Shown: in pieces, positions 27,334 to 35,884 of the stretch
How positions within the stretch are numbered: the stretch's first letter is position 1
Layout of the letters: the number at the start of each line of letters is the position of its first letter
Source of the DNA: Sodaliphilus pleomorphus
Lineage (GTDB): Bacteria; Bacteroidota; Bacteroidia; Bacteroidales; Muribaculaceae
Assembly: GCF_009676955.1 (NCBI RefSeq)
Contig: NZ_CP045696.1
Coordinates: 1 to 64,000, forward strand
Reading direction: 5' to 3'
Length of the DNA stretch: 64,000 bases
The notes under the pieces: generated by a model
What the model saw: the letters and a program-made list of their open reading frames with translations, nothing else
Told to the model about the DNA's origin: nothing
The model's database searches: none
Made by a program: the position numbers and the translations under genes

Positions 27334-27819
27334 TTAGTCAGGCTGAGAAACGGCCACAGAGAGCCCGGAAACGCACCGAAACTGGCGCATTGCGGTTATG
27401 TCCTGCACGTCGCAGATGTAGCGCTCCACATTTTCGATAATTTCGGCGTGGTCGTGATTAGTGGCGGAGGTTGTAAGCATAAAGCCTGAAAAGTTTTCGC
27501 CCCGCAAATCCTGCATAGCGGCATTGATGCCGTCGAGAATGTCGAACACTTCGAGGGCGCGGGAAATATTGGGGTCGGTGTGGCCGTGGGTAGCCACAGC
27601 CCTGGTAACGACGTGGAGGCGGACAGCGAGTTTACCCCGGCGGGCACCGTTCCCCTGCTGCCGCCATTCGAGTGCTTCAAACTCTACAAATACAGCCGGG
27701 AGCGGGAACGCTGTGCCGCCGTTCAGGGTTTGGACCTGATTATTCCACAGGTCAACAAACGAAACGGCCGGGAGCGCTGCCAGCGTGTCAGCAATGGCCT
27801 TAAATACTTGTTTTCTCAT
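27334..27819 (-). CDS. Tail-completion-like protein (Mu gp37 position)
   Basis: A 161 aa protein (MRKQVFKAIADTLAALPAVSFVDL..). Composition and its place after the gpG-like gene suit a Mu gp37/tail-terminator type connector protein. Assignment is by position and weak similarity. Confidence 0.55.
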   Translation of the reverse strand: MRKQVFKAIADTLAALPAVSFVDLWNNQVQTLNGGTAFPLPAVFVEFEALEWRQQGNGARRGKLAVRLHVVTRAVATHGHTDPNISRALEVFDILDGINAAMQDLRGENFSGFMLTTSATNHDHAEIIENVERYICDVQDITAMRQFRCVSGLSVAVSQPD

Positions 27820-28274
27820 TTTCGTAGTAATTGAGTTAATGACAAATTGAACTGTTTCAGGTTGTCGTCTATAACGGTGCGGATGATGCGCTGCGTGTCC
27901 GGGCCGTCGCCGATAAACTGACGCTGCGGCATGTTGAACCGTCGCTGATGAGCGCGGACAGTGTAGATTTTTCCCTTTTTCGAGCGCCTGGTGTGAGCCT
28001 TAACCTGTTTGAAACCTGTGCCGCCCTCATTGTGTAGCGAGGTGTAAGGCTCCGAGGATGTGAAGCGCACACCGTTGCCGGAGACTTCGCCCTGGGTAGA
28101 CCGTCGCATAGCGCCCGTTACCATAAGGAGTGAGCCACGCGGGTAGTCGTGGGCTCTGGGCTTCCACTTGTCAGAGAAAAAGCCCTTACGTTCAAAGTTG
28201 CGGTCGAACTCGTCGGAGAGTTCCACGCGCATATCTTCGAGAATGTCGGCTTTTAATTTGTTGGGGTCGAGCAT
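27816..28274 (-). CDS. Phage virion morphogenesis protein (Mu gpG-like)
   Basis: A 152 aa protein with the gpG pattern: FSDKWKPRAHDYPRGSLLMV, TGAMRRSTQGEV, PYTSLHNEGGTG, MPQRQFIGDG. In Mu this protein helps head-tail joining. Its ATG is embedded in a phased ATTAAAC element. Confidence 0.82.
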   Translation of the reverse strand: MLDPNKLKADILEDMRVELSDEFDRNFERKGFFSDKWKPRAHDYPRGSLLMVTGAMRRSTQGEVSGNGVRFTSSEPYTSLHNEGGTGFKQVKAHTRRSKKGKIYTVRAHQRRFNMPQRQFIGDGPDTQRIIRTVIDDNLKQFNLSLTQLLRK

Positions 28275-28292
28275 TTAATGGGTGTTTAATTG

Positions 28293-28323
28293 TTGTTATA
28301 TAAAATAAAAGTCGTAAATTTGC
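28293..28323 (+). promoter_or_regulatory. Dedicated promoter of the candidate immunity gene
   Basis: TTG at 28293-28295, exactly 19 bases, TAAATTTGC at 28315-28323. This is a perfect Bacteroidetes promoter opposing the late operon. The ATG at 28329 lies only 5 bases after the -7 box, so the mRNA is nearly leaderless. Confidence 0.8.
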
Positions 28324-28328
28324 GCATT

Positions 28329-28577
28329 ATGGAAATACCAGTAAAAGTCAGGCAAGCGGCTCAGTATCTCGTTAAGATGTACGGCGACCACTTAGAGCAC
28401 CTCGGACAGTACCATGGTGCAGAGGCTTTTTATTACCATTTCCCTGATGATGTAACGGCGGGGTTCCCCCCGGTGTACCTCATAAAAGACGATGAAATCC
28501 GGGAGGTGAACGAATTTGAAGCCTTAGAAATAATCGGGTCATTTGTCGAAAATCTCAGCGAAAGCGACATTAAATAG
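28329..28577 (+). CDS. Candidate immunity protein for the MuF toxin
   Basis: An 82 aa acidic protein (MEIPVKVRQAAQYLVKMYGD.., ending VENLSESDIK). It is the only rightward gene inside the leftward structural operon. It has its own host-type promoter, so it should be expressed in the lysogen, and its 3' end overlaps the 3' end of the MuF-toxin gene by 39 bases. I start it at 28329, because a frame start at 28290 would lie upstream of the promoter. Small size, acidity and position argue for immunity against the C-terminal toxin domain; no family was recognised. Confidence 0.7.
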   Translation: MEIPVKVRQAAQYLVKMYGDHLEHLGQYHGAEAFYYHFPDDVTAGFPPVYLIKDDEIREVNEFEALEIIGSFVENLSESDIK

Positions 28578-30050
28578 TTTGTTATCAACTCGCATTATAC
28601 CGCGGCAGCCGTGATTGGTTGCCGCGCCGTTTTTACCGAGCCAATTCAAATCGTGGCTTTCACGTCCAGAACCTTTTGAGTTGTCGAGCTGCGGCTCAAT
28701 ATAGCGCAGAGTACCATCGGCAAAACGCTGTAAAATGGTAGCATGACCGCCCCCGCCTTTCCATCCGATTGAAAGCATATAAACACCTGGCTCTTTGCAA
28801 ATCTCGTTGAAAAATTCCACATACCTTTTTTGTGTCATACGTTTGAACTTTTTACCGTCCATCCAGTCGTTAAGGCTGGTATGTTTTGCCGGTGTTCCGT
28901 CGAGATTTTGCCACTGTTCCCACAGTTGGTTGCCCCGGCTAAGATATTCCAATTTTGTGCCTGGAGTGTTAGACTTTGCTGTTACATTGAAGCCCATAAG
29001 CCGCAGAGCATAGGCTGGCGAACAGGTTTGGCAGTTTATACCATAGCCACGCTCTTTCCCATAATTCGGGTTCGCGTGCTGCTTGTCAGCGTCGTCTACG
29101 CTCATAGGCTTGCCTTTTGTAATGCCGAGGGCTTTTTCTATTTCCAGACAGTGTTCTGCAATAGGCTTTTTCTCCGCTTCAGTCAAAGTATCGGGCAGCT
29201 CCGCTATAATTTCGGCGATGCGCTGCTCCCGCTTTTGTTCCTCACTTAGCTGGTCAATTACCTGTTTGGCCGCTTTGGGGGCCTTGTAATACGGGTGTTT
29301 AGGCGGGAACAGTTGCAGGTCCTTGCCGGGATTATACCGGAAAATCTGCTGTTTGGCGGCGTCGGTGCAGTTATTACCGCGCAACATAGCGAGGCCGGGG
29401 TCGCTCTGGGGATATTTCCCCTTGCGTACCTGTACGGCAGTGCAGCGGCAGTTCCAGCCGTTGGGCGGAAGATACAGCGACCAGAACGGGTCGGAGGGTG
29501 GCAGCGTTGTGCCGTGCAAAATAGCGTGATCCTCACGGACGCGGTCGTCCTGGGCTGTGCGATACTGGAGGTCGTAACGGTCGCCGTCCTTTTCAATCTG
29601 CTGCCAGCGTGATGCCATAAGAGACGCGCCGACCGCGTGATTATATTCCGCATAGAGGTAGTTATGATTATAGCGGTTATTGACCGTTTCCACGTCCTTG
29701 CGGAACTGCTCAAAAGGTTTAATGTCGCCTTTGTCGGTTGTCAGGGATAGCCCCACTTCGCGGAGAGTGTGGAAAGCCTTAAACCCTGAGAAAATAAAAG
29801 CATTATTTTCCAAAGCATAGCGGACCACTTCGGGCGTTTCGTTTGGTATGCCGGCAGCGATAGCCGTATCCAGATGCCGAAGCGTTTCAGCGATGAGCCG
29901 GCGAGCTTCCGGGGTTGCAAGTTGTGAAGCGTCGAACGCCCCGGCGCGATAAACCATACCGGCAGCGTCAAAAAAGGCCGTATCGTCAAAATCGGGCTTA
30001 TCTGGCGCGTCCGCGAGTTGCAGCAAATCATTTTCATACAACGAGCCCAA
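28539..30050 (-). CDS. MuF head morphogenesis protein fused to papain-fold toxin domain
   Basis: A 503 aa protein. Residues about 30-250 are the MuF/SPP1 gp7 head protein domain (TAQDDRVREDHAILHG at 165-180 and the NGWNCRCTAV signature at 197-206). After a charged linker (about 265-325) comes a separate domain. It has C340 and C343 in INCQTCSPAYALRLMGFNVTA, H436 in GGGGHATIL, and IEPQ at 451-454. That Cys..His..(Asp/Glu)-Pro-Gln order matches papain-fold, glutamine-deamidase-type polymorphic toxins. The start is uncertain: the frame opens with TTG at 30050, with no ATG before the upstream stop. MuF-linked toxins are known in prophages; a cognate immunity gene appears downstream on the other strand. 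Confidence 0.82.
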   Translation of the reverse strand: MGSLYENDLLQLADAPDKPDFDDTAFFDAAGMVYRAGAFDASQLATPEARRLIAETLRHLDTAIAAGIPNETPEVVRYALENNAFIFSGFKAFHTLREVGLSLTTDKGDIKPFEQFRKDVETVNNRYNHNYLYAEYNHAVGASLMASRWQQIEKDGDRYDLQYRTAQDDRVREDHAILHGTTLPPSDPFWSLYLPPNGWNCRCTAVQVRKGKYPQSDPGLAMLRGNNCTDAAKQQIFRYNPGKDLQLFPPKHPYYKAPKAAKQVIDQLSEEQKREQRIAEIIAELPDTLTEAEKKPIAEHCLEIEKALGITKGKPMSVDDADKQHANPNYGKERGYGINCQTCSPAYALRLMGFNVTAKSNTPGTKLEYLSRGNQLWEQWQNLDGTPAKHTSLNDWMDGKKFKRMTQKRYVEFFNEICKEPGVYMLSIGWKGGGGHATILQRFADGTLRYIEPQLDNSKGSGRESHDLNWLGKNGAATNHGCRGIMRVDNKLFNVAFAEIFDK

Positions 30051-30115
30051 AGCGGCGTTAAACGCGAGATATGAGCTTCGCAGCCCCGCCGTGTCAGCCA
30101 GTCGCAGGGCGGGGC

Positions 30116-31363
30116 TTAGTCGAAAAAACGGTCAGGCTGAGTTTTAGCCTCACGCGGTGAGTCGATAGCCACGCCGTATTTGTCTGTAAAATATTCTGCC
30201 GGAATATTGTAATACTCCAGGAGCAGGCGTTCAATTTCGCGCTGTTCGGCCGGTGTGTAGCTGGCGGCGTTATTCCAGACGAAACGGAGCCCGTCGACGG
30301 GGAAGCCGTGGCGAGCCATGAGCGGGAGCAGTCGGCCGTTGATAACGTAGGCGGCCATAGTTGCGTCCGCTTCGGTGGTCCGCTCAAAAATTTCGAGGTG
30401 GACTTCGGACTGGGACAGCGAGGAACCGGAATCAATGGTCATAGTCTGATTAAGCACGACCTTTGACAGTTCGGAGTTACAACGGTCAACGCGCTTATCA
30501 TAGACGTTATAAGCGTCGCCGCGGCTGCTTTCCTTAATTTCAATGTTGGTGCCCTCAGGGAACAGACCCCAGAACGCTGCGCCCATATTTTCCAGGGCGT
30601 CCTCGACGCGCTTGCGTTCGGCAGCGTCGGGGCTGTTGGTGGTGGCGATGCGCATAGGCTGGCCGAAAATTTCGCCGAACATATCCCAGAACGCCAACAT
30701 ATTTTTTTTGCTGATGCAGGAGCAGGCGCATTTAAGCAGCAGCCCGAGGTCGTGGGGCTTGCCTACCTCAATACACCAGTTAGCGAAGTCGCCCTCGCGG
30801 TAAGGTATGCCGGAGTGCCAGTCGTCGCCGGGGTTAATTACCACGCGGGCATATTCGGGTATGACGTGTTTACGGGGAACGAGTTCCACAGCGTCGTACC
30901 GCATACGCCCGTTGTCGTCGGTTATGACGTCGCCGAGCTGGATAAGAGAGTGCCCCCAGTAGGTGGAATCAAGGACAAGCCCCAGGAAATCGGCGAACCA
31001 TTCCTGTTGCAGCAATTCGGTTGCTTCGGTATTTTCTTTGCCGTCTTTTCCGACAAGCCGGAAGTCTTTGGCGGCGACCTTACCTTTTCGCTGTGCAATA
31101 CAGCCGGAGAGATGAGCGTCGAGGGCACAATCGGCATAAATATCGTACAGGCGCAGACGGTTGGGGTTGAGATAATCGAGGGCCATTTGGTGAGCGCTGC
31201 GCCAGTCCTGAATATCTTTTTTTGTCAGGGTGTCGGTCTGCTGGAGCAGCTGCGCGGTAATTTTCAGACCACGGCCGGAACCGGCACGACGTGCGAGGCT
31301 GAGGACTTCGGCACGTGTGGGACGGTTAAGCCAGTCGCGTATGCTTGTAATAATATTGCTCAT
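30116..31363 (-). CDS. Mu-like portal protein (DUF935)
   Basis: A 415 aa protein that forms the head vertex channel. DUF935 features: DARLSGCIAQRKGKV-like start of the core, YRYDAVELVPRKHVIPEYARVV-type segment, MFGEIFGQPMRIATTN, LSQSEVHLEIFERTTEAD and SYTPAEQREIERLL near the end. It lies between the spike gene and the MuF gene; Mu has the portal just before MuF as well. Confidence 0.88.
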   Translation of the reverse strand: MSNIITSIRDWLNRPTRAEVLSLARRAGSGRGLKITAQLLQQTDTLTKKDIQDWRSAHQMALDYLNPNRLRLYDIYADCALDAHLSGCIAQRKGKVAAKDFRLVGKDGKENTEATELLQQEWFADFLGLVLDSTYWGHSLIQLGDVITDDNGRMRYDAVELVPRKHVIPEYARVVINPGDDWHSGIPYREGDFANWCIEVGKPHDLGLLLKCACSCISKKNMLAFWDMFGEIFGQPMRIATTNSPDAAERKRVEDALENMGAAFWGLFPEGTNIEIKESSRGDAYNVYDKRVDRCNSELSKVVLNQTMTIDSGSSLSQSEVHLEIFERTTEADATMAAYVINGRLLPLMARHGFPVDGLRFVWNNAASYTPAEQREIERLLLEYYNIPAEYFTDKYGVAIDSPREAKTQPDRFFD

Positions 31364-31374
31364 TGGGAAAAATT

Positions 31375-31977
31375 TTAATGTTTCACTTTCGTATTTTCGT
31401 AGTCAGCAGCCTTCGTCAAAGAGAGCTGCGATTCAGCCCAGGAAGTCGCGGCAGTTGATAGAGCGGCGCCACCGTCCTGCGCCACGGGTACCCAGGACGC
31501 GAACACCGTTTTGAGGGTGTTAATGTCCTTTTCAATGATGTTAAGGCGCTTTGCAAGGTCTCCGACAACAGGGAGGCCGCCGAGTTCGCCACCATTGAAA
31601 ACAACGGCGTCGGTAGTGATGTGCGCGGAAATGTTGCCGGCGTCAAATCGGCAGCCGTCGCGGTCAATAACGGCAGAATAATTGCCGATGATAATTTCGG
31701 CGCTGTCTATTTCGTCGGTACCAAGCACAACGCCGGCGGAGCCGTCGGCGACAAACCCAACCACGACAAACGAGCCGACAGCCGGGAAAAAGCATACCCC
31801 GAATTTAGACCCCTGATTTGCCTGGAGATTGACCCCAAGCAGCGGCGCGCCCTCATTGAGCGGGGTGCAGTCTATTGTCCGGGTGTCTTTGTCGACAGAA
31901 TCGACGACACAGACCAGGGGAATAGCTTCGCCGTCGGGTTGTGCCAGTTGCCTTATTATGTTTCTTAAATCTGCCAT
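31375..31977 (-). CDS. Baseplate spike protein (gpV/gp45-like)
   Basis: A 200 aa protein with an OB-fold-like start (IPLVCVVDSVDKDTRTIDCTPLN), a middle SFVVVGFVADGSAGVVLGTDEID and repeated strands to the C-terminus, as in Mu gp45 and P2 gpV spikes. It lies next to the hub gene. Confidence 0.7.
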   Translation of the reverse strand: MADLRNIIRQLAQPDGEAIPLVCVVDSVDKDTRTIDCTPLNEGAPLLGVNLQANQGSKFGVCFFPAVGSFVVVGFVADGSAGVVLGTDEIDSAEIIIGNYSAVIDRDGCRFDAGNISAHITTDAVVFNGGELGGLPVVGDLAKRLNIIEKDINTLKTVFASWVPVAQDGGAALSTAATSWAESQLSLTKAADYENTKVKH

Positions 31978-31989
31978 ATAAGTATATTT

Positions 31990-32943
31990 TCAAGCGACGC
32001 GAAGCCCGAGGGTTATTTCCTGACGGAAACCGTTATCGCCATATTTTATTACCACTTTTTTGACCTGATAAATTCCCATTTTTTTGCCGTCGATGATTAT
32101 CCCGATAGAATCGAGAGGGTCAACGAGCTTATAACCGAAAGAAGTAAACGAGCCGGTCAGACCGTCGCGTTTAAGGCGCTTTAATTCCTGTTCGGCCCAT
32201 GCTTTTAATTCGGTTTCGTTCTTATTGTAAGTGTGCAGCGTGCGGTGTTCGCCGTCGCTGTCTCCGACTTCCACTTTAATTTTTTTGTTGTTGGGCATAA
32301 GGCTGACAGCCTTAACACGCAGGCGCATATTTTCAGCTTTTTGCTGTTTCAGGCTCTGGTCTGAAATGATGTTTAGCCCTGTTTTGAAAGTCTGTGAGGG
32401 GGTATTGTCGCGCTCAAAGAGCACACCGCAATAAAGCACCGGCTCGCCGTCCTCATACCGAAAGAATGAGCGGACGCCCTGTTCAGATAGTTTGCCCAGG
32501 AGAGAAGCCACGGTGTCGGCGGTAACGCGGTATGCGCCCAGCGACTGCTCCCCCATAATGTTGAGTCGGTAAGTTATGCCCTGGTCTTTAAGCAGCGTTT
32601 CGAGATTTACAGAGCGGTAAGCCTTTTTTACAGCCGGCTGTTGTTTCAGCTTGAACATATCGTCCTCACAAGTAATAACAACGGGCGTTTTGAAGCCCAC
32701 GTCACGCACATACCCGGAAAACGCCAACTGTAATTTGTCGTTATAGCCAAAAGAAATGCGCACGCGGTCGCCACGGCGCACCGGAATTTCGGAGGCTCCG
32801 TTCCACTTTAATTTTTTAGGCAGTGTTATAGTAGCTTCGGCGGTCAGCTTTTCAGTGTCGCGCGTTATTTCCACGGCCGTAACAAAGTTTAACGACCATG
32901 AGCGCTCGCCTGTAATATCGACCTGTGCGCATAATTTATACAT
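31990..32943 (-). CDS. Baseplate hub protein (gpD/gp44-like)
   Basis: A 317 aa protein resembling contractile-tail hub/late control D proteins: GDRVRISFGYNDKLQLAFSGYV, SLLGKLSEQGVRSFFRYEDG, and a C-terminal GIYQVKKVVIKYGDNGFRQEI. The ATG is preceded by two ATTAAACACCG units at 11-bp spacing. Confidence 0.72.
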   Translation of the reverse strand: MYKLCAQVDITGERSWSLNFVTAVEITRDTEKLTAEATITLPKKLKWNGASEIPVRRGDRVRISFGYNDKLQLAFSGYVRDVGFKTPVVITCEDDMFKLKQQPAVKKAYRSVNLETLLKDQGITYRLNIMGEQSLGAYRVTADTVASLLGKLSEQGVRSFFRYEDGEPVLYCGVLFERDNTPSQTFKTGLNIISDQSLKQQKAENMRLRVKAVSLMPNNKKIKVEVGDSDGEHRTLHTYNKNETELKAWAEQELKRLKRDGLTGSFTSFGYKLVDPLDSIGIIIDGKKMGIYQVKKVVIKYGDNGFRQEITLGLRVA

Positions 32944-32967
32944 TGGTAAACGGTGTTTAATCGGTGT

Positions 32968-33384
32968 TTAATAGTCGTAGCGGTTTGGGGTCATAGAGCC
33001 GAAGCGCACGGGGTTGTGGGTATCTTCGCCGGTGTCGGACTCATAGATAGGGAGGTCGGGTGACGATTTGGAAGCCTGAACGTCGCGGAGCCATTTAATG
33101 GCGTCGTTGTAGAGGCATTCGCGGCGCTCGTGGCCCATATTCTGGGGGAGGCGGTGGACCATTAGCCACAGGGAGATATTAACGGCGCATTGCACAAGCA
33201 TAGGGTTGCGGTCTGCGCCGGCAGCATTAAACGCCCGGGCGATGTCGTAGCGGCTGCGGAGGTAGGAGGCAATTTGCTCCAGGGCGGCAGCTTCGGCAAC
33301 GGCGCGGGTGTCGTCATTCTCGGTTATCTGCTCAAACTCGTAGTCGTCGCAGACCGAGCGGTAATCGTCAACGGTCAGAAACAT
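32968..33384 (-). CDS. gp36-like head-tail protein (DUF1320)
   Basis: A 138 aa protein from the ATG at 33384 (MFLTVDDYRSVCDDYEF); an earlier in-frame start at 33414 would overlap the previous gene more. Matches the DUF1320 pattern of an N-terminal yrs motif, EQIASYLRSRYDIARAF and a compact helical body. Confidence 0.68.
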   Translation of the reverse strand: MFLTVDDYRSVCDDYEFEQITENDDTRAVAEAAALEQIASYLRSRYDIARAFNAAGADRNPMLVQCAVNISLWLMVHRLPQNMGHERRECLYNDAIKWLRDVQASKSSPDLPIYESDTGEDTHNPVRFGSMTPNRYDY

Positions 33385-33634
33385 GGGCGGAAGTTTTACG
33401 GGGGTTAGCCTCAAAAATAGCGATGCGGCGCGCCTTTTCAGCGGTAAGACCGTTGAAGCGTTTGCGGCGGATCATATCCTTAACGCCCTGCATAGACACC
33501 ACCACGGGGCGTCCGTGATGAACGAGGACAAGGAATTTTTTACGGTAAAGGTCGGCGGAAGCCTGAGCCTTTTTGATAGCCTGTTTGCGTCGCCAGTCAA
33601 AGAGGCGGGCGCGGAAATAATCAATAATTACCAT
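33368..33634 (-). CDS. Small basic phage protein
   Basis: An 88 aa basic protein (MVIIDYFRARLFDWRRKQAIKKAQAS..). It overlaps both neighbours by a few bases, indicating coupling. Typical small gene between terminase and gp36 in Bacteroidetes Mu-like phages; function unknown. Confidence 0.62.
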   Translation of the reverse strand: MVIIDYFRARLFDWRRKQAIKKAQASADLYRKKFLVLVHHGRPVVVSMQGVKDMIRRKRFNGLTAEKARRIAIFEANPRKTSAHVSDR

Positions 33635-35172
33635 AGTTGAGATTTAGCGTTTTTCCTCATGCCGAAAGAGGGGGTAAATGATTGTACGCGCGTGTCACGC
33701 TGGAGAATCCAGATAGCGCCCTCGTCGGCGTCGGGGGCGTCGTCGTGGCCGCGCATACCTTTTTCAAAAGCAAGAGTCTGGTCGATGCCGGCAAGCATAT
33801 CGGGGTCGTCGCGCTGGCTTTCGTCGTAGATGACAAAGCCACGTTCCCACAGCGGGCTAATAGCTTCGACACGCTGGAACTTGTCGGGCTTTTTACGTTT
33901 GTCGCCTGTAATCGGCAGCTGATAACCGCGCAGTTCCCCCTCACGGCGGAACTCGTCGAGGATGGTGTCCTGCATAAAATTGGCTTCCATATACCAGCGC
34001 ACGGCAATACCCTGGGCGCGTGCCCATTCGTATAGGTCGTAACACCAGCGGACCATTTCAGCAACAGAGCACTGACGGACAAAAGCACGGAGGTGGTAAA
34101 GCGTTGTGCCTACCTTACCCCAGAGCTTCGCAGCCTTGTAGTCGTTTTTTGTAGAGCCACGGAATGAGGGGTCGATGTATAGGACAATTTCGGAAAATTT
34201 GGACCATGCCGGACGTTTGCCCCAGCGGATCCACTCATTTTTGAACACAGCACCCTCAATAATGGGGTTGTTCATATATTCCTTTTGAAAGGCGCGATAA
34301 CCGGCGACAGCTTCGAGCTGTTTAACTTCGTCGTGGGCCCATTTTGCAGCCCATGAGATACGGCCGGCGCGGTCGTAGATATTGACACGGGTAACGTGGA
34401 CAGTCTTAATTTCGCACCACTTAGCCAGTACGGAATTTTTGGCGATGAGGTTGCCGACCATAAAAAAGCGGCCGCGTCCGCCGTCGAGAGTACCGAACAG
34501 AGCGGAGCGGACCCAGTCGAACAGTTTGGAGACACGGGCGGGGCTTTCGACCAGTTCGTCGTCATCGAGGTCGTCAATAACTACATAATCCGGGCGGTGT
34601 GAGCGGTAGCGCAGACCACGGGGCGACTGCCCGCGACCGCGTGCAAAAAATGCAACTTCGGAGCGTGTAACAAATTCGCCCTCTTCCCATGAACCGGCGT
34701 TGTACTGTTCGCCGAAATCGGCAATATAACGTTGATTGTACTGTAATTCAGCCTGAATGTCGCCGAGCAGTGTTTTGGCATTGTCCTCAGACTTACCGAC
34801 GAGCACCATAACATTAATTTCGCGGTGTTCCTGTATCATAAGCCACATGGGGACAAATACGTCCATGTTGGTAGATTTAGCGGCGCCGCGGTGCCACATA
34901 AAGCCGGCCTTGAGGTTTCGGTTTTTCAATATCTTATTAGCCGCGTCGATATGAAACTGGGCGCATGGTGTCGCCTTGCCTGTTTCGGGGTTGACAGTCC
35001 AGTGCGGAAAGTAGTAATCGACAAAAGCGGCATAATCAGAGCGGAGGCGGCGAATACGGGCAAGGCGCTGCGCTGCGGTTTCACTGATGTTTACAGCCGT
35101 GGCAGCCTGCACCGTTTCGCAGTGCTGTTTCCATTTTTCCTGTGCTTTTAATATTTCCGCTTTTGTAGCCAT
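33628..35172 (-). CDS. Terminase large subunit (Mu gp28-like)
   Basis: A 514 aa DNA-packaging motor. It has a variant Walker A HRGAAKST at 94-101, a Walker B-like region DYVVIDDLDDDE and a nuclease domain beginning LYIDPSFRGSTKNDYKAAK. Mu-like phages package by headful from integrated DNA; the gene order with a small subunit upstream is conventional. Confidence 0.9.
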   Translation of the reverse strand: MATKAEILKAQEKWKQHCETVQAATAVNISETAAQRLARIRRLRSDYAAFVDYYFPHWTVNPETGKATPCAQFHIDAANKILKNRNLKAGFMWHRGAAKSTNMDVFVPMWLMIQEHREINVMVLVGKSEDNAKTLLGDIQAELQYNQRYIADFGEQYNAGSWEEGEFVTRSEVAFFARGRGQSPRGLRYRSHRPDYVVIDDLDDDELVESPARVSKLFDWVRSALFGTLDGGRGRFFMVGNLIAKNSVLAKWCEIKTVHVTRVNIYDRAGRISWAAKWAHDEVKQLEAVAGYRAFQKEYMNNPIIEGAVFKNEWIRWGKRPAWSKFSEIVLYIDPSFRGSTKNDYKAAKLWGKVGTTLYHLRAFVRQCSVAEMVRWCYDLYEWARAQGIAVRWYMEANFMQDTILDEFRREGELRGYQLPITGDKRKKPDKFQRVEAISPLWERGFVIYDESQRDDPDMLAGIDQTLAFEKGMRGHDDAPDADEGAIWILQRDTRVQSFTPSFGMRKNAKSQLW

Positions 35173-35175
35173 AAG

Positions 35176-35646
35176 TTAGAAACTTTCTTTTAGCTTTTCA
35201 GAGATGAAAAGGTCGTGGTAATGATTTATAGTTCTGAGCAGTTCCGGGGTAACATTCGGGTCGAAGCTCATGCGATATTGCAGCCACTTACTGAAAGCCA
35301 TAAATACCTCGATCACGTCAACGACCGAAGTTTTTTTGTCAAGTCGTTCAATAGTTGCGGACATTTTTACGAGCTTATCGGCAGCGGCGGCCGTTTTTTC
35401 CGGCGAGGGGTCGGCGGCCAAATCTTCGAGCAGTACGTTAATAGAGTTCAGGAGCTTGTTAACCAGTTCCGGGCGTGTGATGTTTGAGGCAGCGCGGGAC
35501 TGTTCCCAGCCGCCGTCGGCTACCCATTTAGTTATCGTCTGGGCTGATACCCCGACTTTTTCCGCAATAGACTTTTGCGGCTCCCCCTGCATAAATAGCA
35601 GGCGCGCATGTTCGCGCTGCTGTTCGCGTTCCTTTTTAGTTGCCAT
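35176..35646 (-). CDS. Terminase small subunit (Mu gp27-like)
   Basis: A 156 aa protein with an N-terminal HTH (KSIAEKVGVSAQTITKWVADGGW) and a helical C-terminus. First protein gene of the leftward late operon, 3 bases before the large subunit. Confidence 0.82.
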   Translation of the reverse strand: MATKKEREQQREHARLLFMQGEPQKSIAEKVGVSAQTITKWVADGGWEQSRAASNITRPELVNKLLNSINVLLEDLAADPSPEKTAAAADKLVKMSATIERLDKKTSVVDVIEVFMAFSKWLQYRMSFDPNVTPELLRTINHYHDLFISEKLKESF

Positions 35647-35703
35647 TCATAATAAATTACAGAATTAGATGCAGCGCACCCACTACGGGCGCGCTTTCAC
35701 AGT

Positions 35704-35712
35704 GCAAAATTG
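35704..35712 (-). promoter_or_regulatory. Leftward late promoter (-7 element)
   Basis: CAATTTTGC read on the minus strand, in the shared context CCAATTTTGCrCT. It is one base off TAnnTTTGC and lacks a clear TTG -33, as expected for an activator-dependent promoter. Confidence 0.5.
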
Positions 35713-35733
35713 GCCTAAAAATGCGCCATGGTA

Positions 35734-35764
35734 AAAAAGAGTGTAAATCTTTTACACTCTTTTT
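35734..35764. terminator. Bidirectional insulator terminator
   Basis: A 14-bp perfect stem AAAAAGAGTGTAAA / TTTACACTCTTTTT with a 3-base loop. It has A-runs and T-runs on both sides and sits exactly between two divergent late promoters. Confidence 0.85.
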
Positions 35765-35785
35765 GTTAGGGTAGCCGACATTGCC

Positions 35786-35794
35786 CAATTTTGC
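35786..35794 (+). promoter_or_regulatory. Rightward late promoter (-7 element)
   Basis: CAATTTTGC in the same extended context as the leftward copy; a TTG lies 20 bases upstream at 35763-35765. It drives the tRNA and the rightward structural operon. Confidence 0.5.
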
Positions 35795-35808
35795 GCTATA
35801 AAACATAT

Positions 35809-35884
35809 CGCGGAGTGGAGCAGAGGTCAGCTCGCCGGGCTCATTCCCCGGAGGTCGCGGGTCCGAATCCCGCCTCCGCAACCA
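35809..35884 (+). tRNA. Initiator-type tRNA-Met (CAU), phage-encoded
   Basis: A full 76-base cloverleaf: acceptor CGCGGAG / CTCCGCA, D arm GAGC..GCTC, anticodon arm CCGGG-CTCATTC-CCCGG (anticodon CAT at 35842-35844), T arm GCGGG-TCCGAAT-CCCGC, and encoded CCA. Initiator identity is shown by the C1.A72 mismatch, A11-U24 in the D stem and three consecutive G-C pairs at the anticodon-stem base. Positions 37-38 are U and C instead of the usual A and A. It opens the rightward late operon. Confidence 0.92.
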
